DNA of 64,000 nt from Chitiniphilus purpureus (GTDB taxonomy: Bacteria > Pseudomonadota > Gammaproteobacteria > Burkholderiales > Chitinibacteraceae): NCBI RefSeq assembly GCF_025642115.1, contig NZ_CP106753.1, positions 2,751,501 to 2,815,500 of the forward strand, written 5' to 3'. Positions 55,999 to 64,000 of this stretch are shown here, in pieces. The notes beneath the pieces are model-generated. The model did no database searches. It had not been told where the DNA came from and saw nothing but the letters and a program-made list of their open reading frames with translations. Position numbers and translations under genes: made by a program. Position 1 is the first letter of the stretch. Each line of letters starts with the position of its first letter.

Positions 55999-58311
55999 AT
56001 GTCAAAGAGACCGGACTGCATGCTTGCCCCCGATACCCCCTACGACGAAGCGCACCGTCTTTCACTGCTACGCAATCTGGCCCTGCTCGACAGCGAGCCC
56101 GAAGAGGCGTTCGACCGGATCACCCGCCTTGCTCAAGCTGCACTGGCCGCGCCTGCGGTGTTCATCTCGCTGTTGAACGCGGATCGTCAGTGGTTCAAAT
56201 CGAAGGTCGGCCTGGACATCTGCGAGCTCCCCCTCGAAGTCTCCTTCTGCAAGTACACCGTCCTGACCGACCAGATGCTGATCGTGCCGGACACCAGGCA
56301 GGACGCGCGCTTCGCGGACAACCCGATGGTCGTCGGAGCGCCCTTCATCCGCTTCTATGCAGGTTATCCGCTGCATTCGGACCGCGGCATCCGCCTTGGC
56401 ACGCTGTGTGCGATCGATTACCTGCCGCGCCAGCCGGACGCGCCTTGGCTGCAGCTGCTGGGTGACCTGGGCCATATGACTGAGCGGGAGATCCAGCAGC
56501 GGGAAGCATCGCTGGTCGCGCTCGACGCACATACCAAGGGCCTGGATGCGCTGCTCGAATCCAAACTCGATCTCGATGTCACCTTCGAGCAGGCAGCGGT
56601 AGGGATTGCCTTTGTCGATCTGGATGGCAGTTGGCTGCGGGTGAACCGCAAGCTGTGCGAACTCCTGGGCTACGCCGAGGAGCGCCTGCTGGGCCTGACA
56701 TTCCAGGAAATCACCTATCCGGACGACCTGGAGACCGACCTGGCGCAATTGCAGCGCCTGCTGAACGGACAGCTTTCCCACTACACCACGGAGAAACGCT
56801 ACTTCCGCGGCAACGGTGAGATCATCTGGATCAACCTCACCGTCTCGCTGCGCCGTCAGGCCAACGGCAACCCACTGCATTTCATTTCGGTGATCGAGGA
56901 CATCCACAACCGCAAGCTCTCCGAAGCGGCATTGCGGGAACTGCGCGAGAACCTGGAGCAGCGCGTGGTGCTGCGCACCGAGGAACTTCACGCAGCCAAC
57001 GCATCGTTGATGGCGGCACTGAACCAGCAACAGCAGACCGAAGCGGTACTGCGGCGCAATGAGGCCAATGTGCGCAGCATCCTGGAGACCGCCTACGATG
57101 CCTTTGTCAGCATCGATGAAACCGGCGCCATCATCGAATGGAACCGACAGGCCGAGCTCCTGTTCGGATGGCGGCGCGATGAGGTGTTGAAACAGCCGCT
57201 GGAGAACACCATCATTCCGCCCGCGTGGCGCGAGCAGCATAACCGCGGCTTGAATCACTTCCTGCGCACAGGCGAAGGACCGGTGCTCAACAAGCTGCTG
57301 CACCTGCAGGCCCGTTGTCGTGACGGCCGCGACATCCCGGTTGAGCTCACCATTACCAGCGCCAACACCACGCCCCTGCGCTTCAACGCCTTCCTGCGCG
57401 ACATCTCGGAACGCTTGGCGGTCGAAAATGCGCTGCGCGAAAGCCGGCTGCAACTCAAGACCATCACCGATCAGCTTCCCGCCCTGGTGTGCTATCTGGA
57501 TCGGGAAGGCCGCTACCAGTTTGCCAACGCGACCTTCCGCACCTGGTATGGCGTGGACCCGGACGCCATGCTGGGCAAGACGGTGGGTGAGGCATTGGGG
57601 GCGCAGCACGCGCGTGATGTGCAACCCTATTGGGAACGTGCGCTCGCCGGTGAGGCGCTGACCTACGAGCGGCAGGAGACGCGTGCGGGACAGCACCGCT
57701 ACGCATCCTGCACCTATCTGCCGCATCTGCAGGACGACCAGGTCATCGGCTGCTACGTGATGGTGCAGGACATCACGGACAGCAAGCAGCTTGAACTCTC
57801 GCTGAAACAGCAGGCCACCGAGGACATGCTGACCGGCCTTGCTAACCGGCGCGGCTTCACCGAGCAGTGGGAGCAGGCTGCGGCCCGCAGCAAACGGCTG
57901 GACAAGGAATGCGCAATCCTCTACATGGACCTGGATGGCTTCAAGGGCATCAACGACCGCTATGGGCATGACAGTGGTGACGCTGTGCTGGTCGCCTTTG
58001 GCGAACGCATCAAAAGCTGCATCAGGCGTACTGACTCGCTTGCCCGCCTGGGTGGCGACGAATTCGTGGTCATTCTGGAAGGATTGGCCGGGGGTCTTGG
58101 CGACGCAGCGCACGTGGCCGCCAAGATCATCGAAGCCACCCGCGCCCCGCTAGAATTGGATGACCTCACCTTCACCCTTTCCACCAGCATCGGCATCGCC
58201 GGCCTGCAGCAAGCCGGCGGCGATGCTGCAGCCTGTATCAAATTGGCCGACGACGCGCTCTACCTTGCCAAACGTGGCGGCAAATGCAGGTTCGTGATTG
58301 CGCAATCCTGA
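55999..58311 (+). CDS. GAF-PAS-GGDEF diguanylate cyclase
   Basis: Encodes 770 residues, without membrane segments. Order: GAF (about 25-165), three PAS domains (about 190-310, 345-465, 470-585) and GGDEF (about 600-765). The active site is intact (RLGGDEFVVIL) with an inhibitory RxxD (RRTD) five residues before it, so it should make c-di-GMP with product feedback. No EAL domain. ATG at 55999 is used; ATG at 56020 is possible. It is cytoplasmic and senses unknown signals. Confidence 0.92.
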   Translation: MSKRPDCMLAPDTPYDEAHRLSLLRNLALLDSEPEEAFDRITRLAQAALAAPAVFISLLNADRQWFKSKVGLDICELPLEVSFCKYTVLTDQMLIVPDTRQDARFADNPMVVGAPFIRFYAGYPLHSDRGIRLGTLCAIDYLPRQPDAPWLQLLGDLGHMTEREIQQREASLVALDAHTKGLDALLESKLDLDVTFEQAAVGIAFVDLDGSWLRVNRKLCELLGYAEERLLGLTFQEITYPDDLETDLAQLQRLLNGQLSHYTTEKRYFRGNGEIIWINLTVSLRRQANGNPLHFISVIEDIHNRKLSEAALRELRENLEQRVVLRTEELHAANASLMAALNQQQQTEAVLRRNEANVRSILETAYDAFVSIDETGAIIEWNRQAELLFGWRRDEVLKQPLENTIIPPAWREQHNRGLNHFLRTGEGPVLNKLLHLQARCRDGRDIPVELTITSANTTPLRFNAFLRDISERLAVENALRESRLQLKTITDQLPALVCYLDREGRYQFANATFRTWYGVDPDAMLGKTVGEALGAQHARDVQPYWERALAGEALTYERQETRAGQHRYASCTYLPHLQDDQVIGCYVMVQDITDSKQLELSLKQQATEDMLTGLANRRGFTEQWEQAAARSKRLDKECAILYMDLDGFKGINDRYGHDSGDAVLVAFGERIKSCIRRTDSLARLGGDEFVVILEGLAGGLGDAAHVAAKIIEATRAPLELDDLTFTLSTSIGIAGLQQAGGDAAACIKLADDALYLAKRGGKCRFVIAQS

Positions 58312-58532
58312 CAGGACAGCCAGCAGACGACCAAGCCGCCAGCTGGAATCAGGCCATAAAACGGAAGTGCAGCGGCCTGACGCCGCTGCTGTGGGTCAAG
58401 CTTCGGAACGAGCAAAGAAACCTAAGGGGCTGCCAAGCAGCAGCGGCTGGCGGCCGGTCCAGCGCCTGCGCTGATGGCCACTACCTCGTCATTGCGCAGA
58501 AGCGAGCAACGCCCCGCTGTCGACACCTGCCC

Positions 58533-58793
58533 TTATTCCACCTTCTTGCGCCCTGCCTCGACCGCTTGCTGCGCTGCAAGCTCGTTGCGCTGTCCTTGGG
58601 TTGGATAACGCCCGTCGCGGCCCCCTTCGGTGGCTCCCCGCTCACTGTCACCCTCGGGCGAGAGCGCGACCTCTCCGGTGGCGCGCTTACGGCGCGCCAG
58701 CATCGAAGCGGGGTCTTCGGGTGGCAGATTCTGGGGACGGTCCGCGCGGGTATTGCCGCGCCGTTCATCTGGCAACGATCGATCCTGGCTCAT
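58533..58793 (-). CDS. Small hydrophilic, probably disordered protein (second of two)
   Basis: Encodes 86 residues rich in Arg, Glu, Gly and Pro, with no Cys. ATG at 58793 has AAGGAGC seven bases upstream, the same site as the gene at 9681-9944, which also matches it in size and composition, though not clearly in sequence. No domain recognised. Confidence 0.6.
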   Translation of the reverse strand: MSQDRSLPDERRGNTRADRPQNLPPEDPASMLARRKRATGEVALSPEGDSERGATEGGRDGRYPTQGQRNELAAQQAVEAGRKKVE

Positions 58794-59113
58794 GGCATGC
58801 TCCTTCGGATGGCGGCCTTGCCACCTGTTTGCCCAGCTTAGCGACCCAACGACGGAACGGCTGTCCGTGCCAGTCTTAAAGCATGAAGGAAAGCACCAGC
58901 CGCTCCTGAGCCGATTCGAGCGTCGCACCTTGTCTTTGGCCGAGTGGCCTGGTGCGGCCGTCTGCCGCATCGACCCGCCAAAGCCCTCGACTCGGCTCCG
59001 GTCTGATGCGAGGGTGCATGAGCGAATCAGTCGGCAGTGACTGCGCACTGCTGCTTGCATGCATCAGCGGCTCGTACTACGATACAGAACGTTCGTTCTA
59101 TTTGGAGCAGGTT
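58794..59113. other. Intergenic region with no recognised feature
   Basis: Frames are open on both strands, but none has a convincing start or family. Divergent promoters for the two flanking small genes are expected here; none stands out. Confidence 0.5.
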
Positions 59114-59377
59114 ATGCGTGCCGCACCGCGTTTTCGCTTTTCCGAGTTTGCCGCGATCCGTAAACACGTCTTGCGGGTGCCCACGCCGATCATCGAGCAT
59201 CTTGTGGCGCAGGCCTCCCCTTCGGCAATCCGCCGACTCATGGCGCATGACCTGGCCGGGCTCGATGAATCGCTGCGTGCGGCAGGTCAGCGCCTGCTTG
59301 GCATGTATGTTGAACTGGACGCAGCAGGCACCATTACCGACCTGGGGCTGCAGCGCAGTGCTCAGCCTTTGCATTGA
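59114..59377 (+). CDS. Small hypothetical protein
   Basis: Encodes 87 residues, mainly helical in appearance (RFSEFAAIRKHVLRV, then LDESLRAAGQRLLGMYVELD). ATG at 59114 has GGAG at about eight bases; the same frame is open further upstream to 58952, so the start is uncertain. No family recognised. Confidence 0.5.
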   Translation: MRAAPRFRFSEFAAIRKHVLRVPTPIIEHLVAQASPSAIRRLMAHDLAGLDESLRAAGQRLLGMYVELDAAGTITDLGLQRSAQPLH

Positions 59378-59609
59378 AACGCATCCATAGCATTTGGCCC
59401 ATGCTGGACCAGGGGTCTCAACAGATACGAGGCGGGATGTCCGGGGTGAGCCGGGTACTGCAGCTATGTGGGCAATGAGGGGGTGAGGCTGGAAGTGCGG
59501 GGCGGCAAGTGCTGCAGGCACTTGGGAACGCGCGGCTCAAGGCGTGCTTCGAATGCAATGAAGCCGGGTTGGAGGCGATATGGCGTATGGGCGCAGCGCA
59601 ACAGACCGA

Positions 59610-61454
59610 TCAGGATTCGACGTTGATCCTTTCACGGGCGATCTTCCAGCGCCCTTGATCGTGCAGCAGAATCAGGGTCTTGCTGACCTCGTCCCGGTAT
59701 TGCGCGGACTCATAGTGCTGAATGAAGCGTACCTCGGCCGCCTTCGTCGATTTCTTCAAAACCTGAAAACGGTCGATGCGTACGTTGATACGGTTGGGAT
59801 TGGTCAGGCGGGTGGTGCGCTGGGTGACCCATTCGGGTTGGCCAACCCCGCCTTCTGGTTTGAAGTCCGTAGCGTAGTGGTCGAAGTAGGCGGCCACGTT
59901 CTTGGCGGACCAGGCGTTAGCCCAGGTCCGCACCACCGTTTCCAACGCCTTGTCCGAGTTGTCTATCTGCTGTGCAATCTCATTGCGCGTAGCGGTGCCG
60001 GGCATGGCCGGCACCTCCGCCAGTGACGCATCCGCGGCAGGGGCAGCCGGGGACGTGGGTACGGGTGCCAGCGAGATCGCCGGCTCTGCCGCGGGCAGCA
60101 CGGTACTGCAACGCACCTGTTCGTCTTCGATCTCGCTGCCGGCCAGATCCTGCTCGGCAACCTGCGTCTCAAGCGGCGTCAGCTTCAAGGCCGCCAGCAG
60201 TTGATGGGTTTGCGCCAGCACCCGCGCCTCGGCGATCTTGCGGTCGATCCGCCCCGACGCCAGGGCCCGACTCGCGTCGAACAATTCGTTCTCCGTATCC
60301 AGCACATCCAACAGCGAACGCTGACCGATATCGAACTGTTGCCGGTACGCATCCCTGGCCTTGCGGGTCGAGAGCTCGTGCTGCTCCAGATACTTGAGCT
60401 GCTCCCCCAGCCGTTGCACATTGTTCCACGCAATCTGCGTGGTCTGCCGGATCTCGCGGCACGCCTTGTCCCGCATTTCGATCGCACCACTGAGCTGTTC
60501 CACCGCGCGGCGCTCACGGGCGCGATCGCCGCCGCCCTTGAACAGGTTGTAATTGAGCATCAGCATCAGGCGGCTGTTGCGGAAATCGCCTTCCGCGCCG
60601 TCCTGGTTCTTCTCGAACCCCTGGCTGGCGCGCAATTCCAGGGTCGGCCAGTAGCCGGAGCGGCTCACGCCGGTGCCGGCCCGGGCAGAACGGATATTGG
60701 ATACCGCAGCCAGAAACGCAGGATTGCGCTTGACCGCCTGCCCCAGCACCTCGGCAGGGGTCGGCAGCGAGCCGCCAAGCTCGGGGGGAGCGGCAAGCTC
60801 CCCCGGCTCTTCACCGACGAGGCGTGCATAGCGGGCCGATACGTCATAAAGATTGGAACGCTCGGTCAGCAGGTTTGATTCGGCCAGCGCCAGCCGGCCG
60901 GCCGCCTGCTCCAGATCGACCCGACGGCCCACCCCGGCCTGGGTACGCTCTTCGATCAACTTGAAGATATCCAGGTGCGTCGCGTGGTTGCGCTCCGCCA
61001 ACCTGACCAACTCCCGAAACCGCAGCACGTCGTAGTAGGCCTGCACTGTTTCCATCGCATACTGGTCGCTCACGGCCAGCAGGTCGTAGTAACGGCTCAG
61101 CTTGGCATAGCTTGCACGCCGTACCTCGTCGCGCGTGGCAAAGCCGTCGAACAGGATCTGGCGCAGCTCCACGCTGGCACTGGGATTGGAATAGCTCTCG
61201 CTCGGCGCATCCGGTTCATCCTGCCAGGCACGGCCTGCTGCCGCCTGCACGTCCAGCCGCGGCAGATAGTTGCTGCGGGCGATATTGATATCCTCGTCGG
61301 CGGCACGCAGCTCGTGCCAACGCGCCCTGACTTCGGGATTACGCAGCACCGCCTTCTCCACCGATTCGGCCAGCGTCTTGGCCTGGGTCGTCGTAACGGC
61401 AATCCCTCCGAGCAGGGCACCCAGGAGAGTAAGCAGTATCTTGTTCCGATTCAT
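59610..61454 (-). CDS. TolC-like outer-membrane secretion channel with NTF2/SnoaL-like C-terminal domain
   Basis: Encodes 614 residues. A signal peptide (about 1-25) precedes a TolC/LapE-type efflux domain (about 28-430): ARSNYLPRLDVQAAAGRAWQ, YWPTLELRASQGFEKN and QRSLLDVLDTENELFDA. An Ala-Pro-rich linker follows, then an extra domain (about 500-614) beginning LETVVRTWANAWSAKN and ending GRWKIARERINV, typical of SnoaL/NTF2-like folds. TolC proteins usually end near 450-490 residues. The ATG at 61454 has GGAAAG upstream. Divergent from lapG-lapD, as in type I adhesin-secretion (Lap) loci; the adhesin and ABC components are not here. Confidence 0.87.
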   Translation of the reverse strand: MNRNKILLTLLGALLGGIAVTTTQAKTLAESVEKAVLRNPEVRARWHELRAADEDINIARSNYLPRLDVQAAAGRAWQDEPDAPSESYSNPSASVELRQILFDGFATRDEVRRASYAKLSRYYDLLAVSDQYAMETVQAYYDVLRFRELVRLAERNHATHLDIFKLIEERTQAGVGRRVDLEQAAGRLALAESNLLTERSNLYDVSARYARLVGEEPGELAAPPELGGSLPTPAEVLGQAVKRNPAFLAAVSNIRSARAGTGVSRSGYWPTLELRASQGFEKNQDGAEGDFRNSRLMLMLNYNLFKGGGDRARERRAVEQLSGAIEMRDKACREIRQTTQIAWNNVQRLGEQLKYLEQHELSTRKARDAYRQQFDIGQRSLLDVLDTENELFDASRALASGRIDRKIAEARVLAQTHQLLAALKLTPLETQVAEQDLAGSEIEDEQVRCSTVLPAAEPAISLAPVPTSPAAPAADASLAEVPAMPGTATRNEIAQQIDNSDKALETVVRTWANAWSAKNVAAYFDHYATDFKPEGGVGQPEWVTQRTTRLTNPNRINVRIDRFQVLKKSTKAAEVRFIQHYESAQYRDEVSKTLILLHDQGRWKIARERINVES

Positions 61455-61592
61455 CGATCTTTCCGTGGTCAGAGAGACAGGCATCGCGGCATGACGATCC
61501 ATCTCCATCTGTTTTTTGTAAGAAAACAAATTACTATTACATTACTTATCGCACGCGCCGCAGTTTAGCATAACAAGGAAGCGCCCGAATGC

Positions 61593-62330
61593 ATGGACAG
61601 CCGCCAGCGTTTTGACGATGATGGGACATCCCTTAGCGTCCAGCTCCGCGTGCCCATTTCTACGGCCCCCTTTCGGCAGTGGTTGCGGCCATCCCGTCGG
61701 GGGTGGCTTCTCCTGCTGCCGGTCTGCTTCGCAGTTGCCGCGGTGGACAGCGGCCGGATGGAGACACTGCTGCAAAGCCGCTTCGGCAGCAAACCGCTCA
61801 AGGCATTCCAGGCATGGCGCCAGACCGTGACCGAGACCAGATCGCTTGCCGATCTTGAACGGTTGGAGCGCATCAACGGCTTTTTCAACCGCCATCTGGC
61901 TTTCCTTGATGATCAGGTACTATGGAACGAAGCGGACTATTGGGCAACTCCGTTGGAAGCCATCGGGCGCGCCGCCGGTGATTGCGAGGATTTCGCCGTC
62001 GCCAAGTATTTCAGCCTGATCGAAGCTGGTGTCGAAAAAAACAAATTACGCTTGACGTATGTAAAAGCACGGATCGGCGGTCCGACCAGCACCGTGACCC
62101 AGGCACACATGGTGCTCACCTACTACGCCACACCGCAGGCCGAGCCGCTGGTGCTGGACAATCTGATCGGCGAGATCCGCCCGGCCTCACGCCGGCCGGA
62201 CCTGCTGCCGGTGTTCAGCTTCAACCGCGACGGTGTCTATGTCGGCGGCGCGGCGCCCGCGCCGGTCGAACGGCTGTCACGCTGGACCAACCTGATACTG
62301 CGCATGCAGGCGCAGGGCTACGATCCTTGA
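61593..62330 (+). CDS. lapG: Periplasmic cysteine protease LapG
   Basis: Encodes 245 residues with an N-terminal helix (about 31-49, GWLLLLPVCFAVAAV) and a bacterial transglutaminase-like cysteine-protease domain. The Cys-His-Asp triad is Cys131 (GDCEDFAVAK), His172 (TQAHMVL) and Asp189 (LVLDNL). LapG releases the giant adhesin LapA from the surface by cutting its N-terminus, unless held by LapD. Ten bases separate it from lapD. Confidence 0.95.
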   Translation: MDSRQRFDDDGTSLSVQLRVPISTAPFRQWLRPSRRGWLLLLPVCFAVAAVDSGRMETLLQSRFGSKPLKAFQAWRQTVTETRSLADLERLERINGFFNRHLAFLDDQVLWNEADYWATPLEAIGRAAGDCEDFAVAKYFSLIEAGVEKNKLRLTYVKARIGGPTSTVTQAHMVLTYYATPQAEPLVLDNLIGEIRPASRRPDLLPVFSFNRDGVYVGGAAPAPVERLSRWTNLILRMQAQGYDP

Positions 62331-62340
62331 GGATTCAACG

Positions 62341-64000
62341 ATGTCATTGCTCCGACAACTCTGGCTGCTGGTGATCACTGCCACCGTGGTCGCCTTTCTC
62401 GGCAGCTTCATCGTCAGCCTCTATACGGCACGCAACTACTTGGAACAGCAGTTGTACGCGCAAAGCACCGATAGCGCGGCAGGGCTCGCGCTGTCGATGA
62501 CGCAGCAGCCCAAGGATGAGGCGACCAGCGAACTGATGGTCACCGCGCTGTTCGACAGTGGCCATTTCGAACTGGTGCGCTATGCCGACACCACTGGCAA
62601 GGTGATTGCCGAGCGAAGCAATCCGGGCGAGACCGGCAGCGTGCCGCAGTGGTTCATCGACCTGTTCCCGATCGAGGTCAGTGCCGGGCAGGCCGATGTC
62701 AGCGACGGCTGGAAGCAGGCCGGACGCGTCACGGTGCAGGCTCATTCGCGCTTCGCCTACCAGTCCCTCTGGGACGGCGCGCTCAAGCTGCTGGTGTGGA
62801 TCAGCGCCGCCGGCCTGCTGTCCGGACTGGTGCTGCACCGGCTGTTCCTGTGGGTGAAGCGACCGATCATGCAGATGGTGGGCCAGGCCGAAGCGATCAG
62901 CGAGCGCCGTTTCGTCACCATCCCGGTGCCACGGATCACCGAATTGCGCGCTGTGGTGCAGGCAATGAACACCATGGTCGAGCGGGTGAAGACCATGTTC
63001 GCGGAGCAGGCCGCGCGCATCGATGCGCTGCGCAGCGAGGCCAACCGCGATGCGCTCACCCAGCTGCCCAACCGCAGCTTCTTCATGGGGCGGCTGGCGC
63101 AGGCGTTGGGCGACGAGGAGTCGGCGCCCGAGGGCGCCCTGCTGCTGCTGCGGCTACGCGATCTGATGGGCCTCAACCGCCGGCTTGGTCGCGAGCGGGC
63201 CGACCAGTTTCTGCAATCGGTGGCGGGCAAGCTTGGCGCCGTGCTCGGCCACGAGCCCGATGCGCTGCTGGCCCGGCTGAACGGCGCCGATTTCGCCGTG
63301 CTGCTGCCGGGCGACGATATGGCGCGCGTCAGCGGGCTGGCCGAGCGCATGCAGGCGGGCCTGGCCGAGCTGCGGCGCGCCGAACTTGCCGACCAGCACG
63401 ACCTCGCCGCCATCGGCATCACGCCGTACCGTGCCGGCGAGGCGATCGGCACCGTGCTGGCCCGCACCGATGAGGCGCTGGCGCAGGCCGAAGGCAGCAG
63501 CAACGGCATCCATGCCGCCCGGCTCAACAGCGCCCTGCCCGCCCGCTCAGCTCAGGACTGGCAGCAGGCGCTGCGCCGCGCGCTCGACCAGGGTGCCTTC
63601 CGACTGGCCGGCTACCCGGTGCTGCACCGCGACGGCGCGCTCTGGCATCGCGAGCTGATGCTGCGGCTGCAGCAGGCGGACGGTCAGTTGCTGACCGCCG
63701 GCACCTTCATGCCCATGGCCAGCCGGCTGGGGCTGACCAGCGCGTTGGATCTGGAAACCGTGCGCCTGGCCTGCGCCGAGCTGGGGCAAGGCCAGGGCGA
63801 CGTGGCGGTCAACCTGTCAGCGGTATCCATCGCCGATGCGCAGTTCGTCGACAGGCTACTGGAACTGCTGCGCGGCCAGAAGGCGCACACCGGCCGGCTG
63901 TGGCTGGAAGTGAACGAGTTCGGCTTCCGCGATGAGATGCGGGCATTGGCCGAATTCGCCCGCCGGCTGCGCCCGCTGGGTTGCAAGGTCGGCATCGAGC
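62341..64000 (+). CDS. lapD: c-di-GMP receptor LapD (partial, runs off right edge)
   Basis: The first 553 residues are seen. An N-terminal helix (about 7-28), periplasmic LapD/MoxY-type domain, second helix (about 150-170), HAMP, then a GGDEF domain (about 235-390) with NGADF in place of GGDEF and an EAL domain with ELM in place of EAL. Both sites are degenerate, as in known LapD, which binds c-di-GMP without making or cutting it and sequesters LapG. The end of the EAL domain is beyond the window. Confidence 0.93.
   Translation, partial: MSLLRQLWLLVITATVVAFLGSFIVSLYTARNYLEQQLYAQSTDSAAGLALSMTQQPKDEATSELMVTALFDSGHFELVRYADTTGKVIAERSNPGETGSVPQWFIDLFPIEVSAGQADVSDGWKQAGRVTVQAHSRFAYQSLWDGALKLLVWISAAGLLSGLVLHRLFLWVKRPIMQMVGQAEAISERRFVTIPVPRITELRAVVQAMNTMVERVKTMFAEQAARIDALRSEANRDALTQLPNRSFFMGRLAQALGDEESAPEGALLLLRLRDLMGLNRRLGRERADQFLQSVAGKLGAVLGHEPDALLARLNGADFAVLLPGDDMARVSGLAERMQAGLAELRRAELADQHDLAAIGITPYRAGEAIGTVLARTDEALAQAEGSSNGIHAARLNSALPARSAQDWQQALRRALDQGAFRLAGYPVLHRDGALWHRELMLRLQQADGQLLTAGTFMPMASRLGLTSALDLETVRLACAELGQGQGDVAVNLSAVSIADAQFVDRLLELLRGQKAHTGRLWLEVNEFGFRDEMRALAEFARRLRPLGCKVGIE

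Overview
The window reads as chromosomal DNA of a GC-rich, Gram-negative betaproteobacterium. The gene content points there: small SRP RNA, yciB-yciI-bolA-ppiC block, Hsp15, Tim44-like protein, type IV minor pilin cluster, LapG/LapD. Repeated chitin-binding-type modules (CBM5/12-like) on a secreted enzyme and on a pilin suggest a chitin- or polysaccharide-degrading member of the Neisseriales (Chitinibacteraceae-like). That placement is inference; no rRNA marker is present.

Layout. 1-6255: an Rhs polymorphic-toxin locus on the minus strand, made of a full-length secreted Rhs protein with a nuclease-like C-terminal tip, an AT-rich probable immunity gene, and a start-less orphan copy of the Rhs core running off the left edge. 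6.4-10.5 kb: secreted alpha/beta hydrolase, LysE exporter with convergent AraC regulator, small hydrophilic protein, Ohr peroxidase. 10.8-13.7 kb: copper operon copA-copZ-csoR behind two tandem CsoR-type operator palindromes. 13.8-21.0 kb: YjgN/DUF898 membrane protein overlapping an M48 protease, GGDEF-EAL protein, M61 peptidase, Hsp15. 21.5-25.9 kb: two secreted polysaccharide-lyase-like proteins, one GC-rich and modular (CBM5/12 modules joined by Pro-Thr linkers), one AT-rich and probably acquired, preceded by a 30-codon ORF with a strong ribosome site. 25.9-35.3 kb: TypA/BipA, type-B PutA, and a livHMGF transporter operon without a binding protein. 35.4-45.5 kb: mostly housekeeping genes (YdcF-like protein, lipoproteins, CPBP protease, ppiC/bolA/yciI/yciB, SRP RNA, asparaginase, smpB, plsY, folB, Tim44-like, Crp-like regulator, tsaC). 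45.6-50.2 kb: type IV pilin cluster pilE-fimT-pilW-pilX-pilV, then, behind a terminator, a second PilV-like pilin fused to two carbohydrate-binding modules. 50.4-58.3 kb: Orn/Lys/Arg decarboxylase, ArgC, a B12-type radical SAM protein of unknown role, and a GAF-PAS-GGDEF diguanylate cyclase. 58.5-64.0 kb: two small proteins, then a divergent biofilm-control locus: a TolC-like outer-membrane protein with an extra NTF2/SnoaL-like tail facing lapG-lapD.

How it fits together: several parts deal with surfaces and polysaccharide. Pilin-borne binding modules would hold the cell on an insoluble polymer, secreted lyase-like enzymes with the same kind of module would act on polymers, and the c-di-GMP proteins (GGDEF-EAL, PAS-GGDEF, LapD/LapG) would control the switch between attached and free life. 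The strongest candidate for an undescribed system is the pilin-CBM fusion at 49180-50235, next to a minor-pilin cluster in which no PilY1 tip adhesin is visible.
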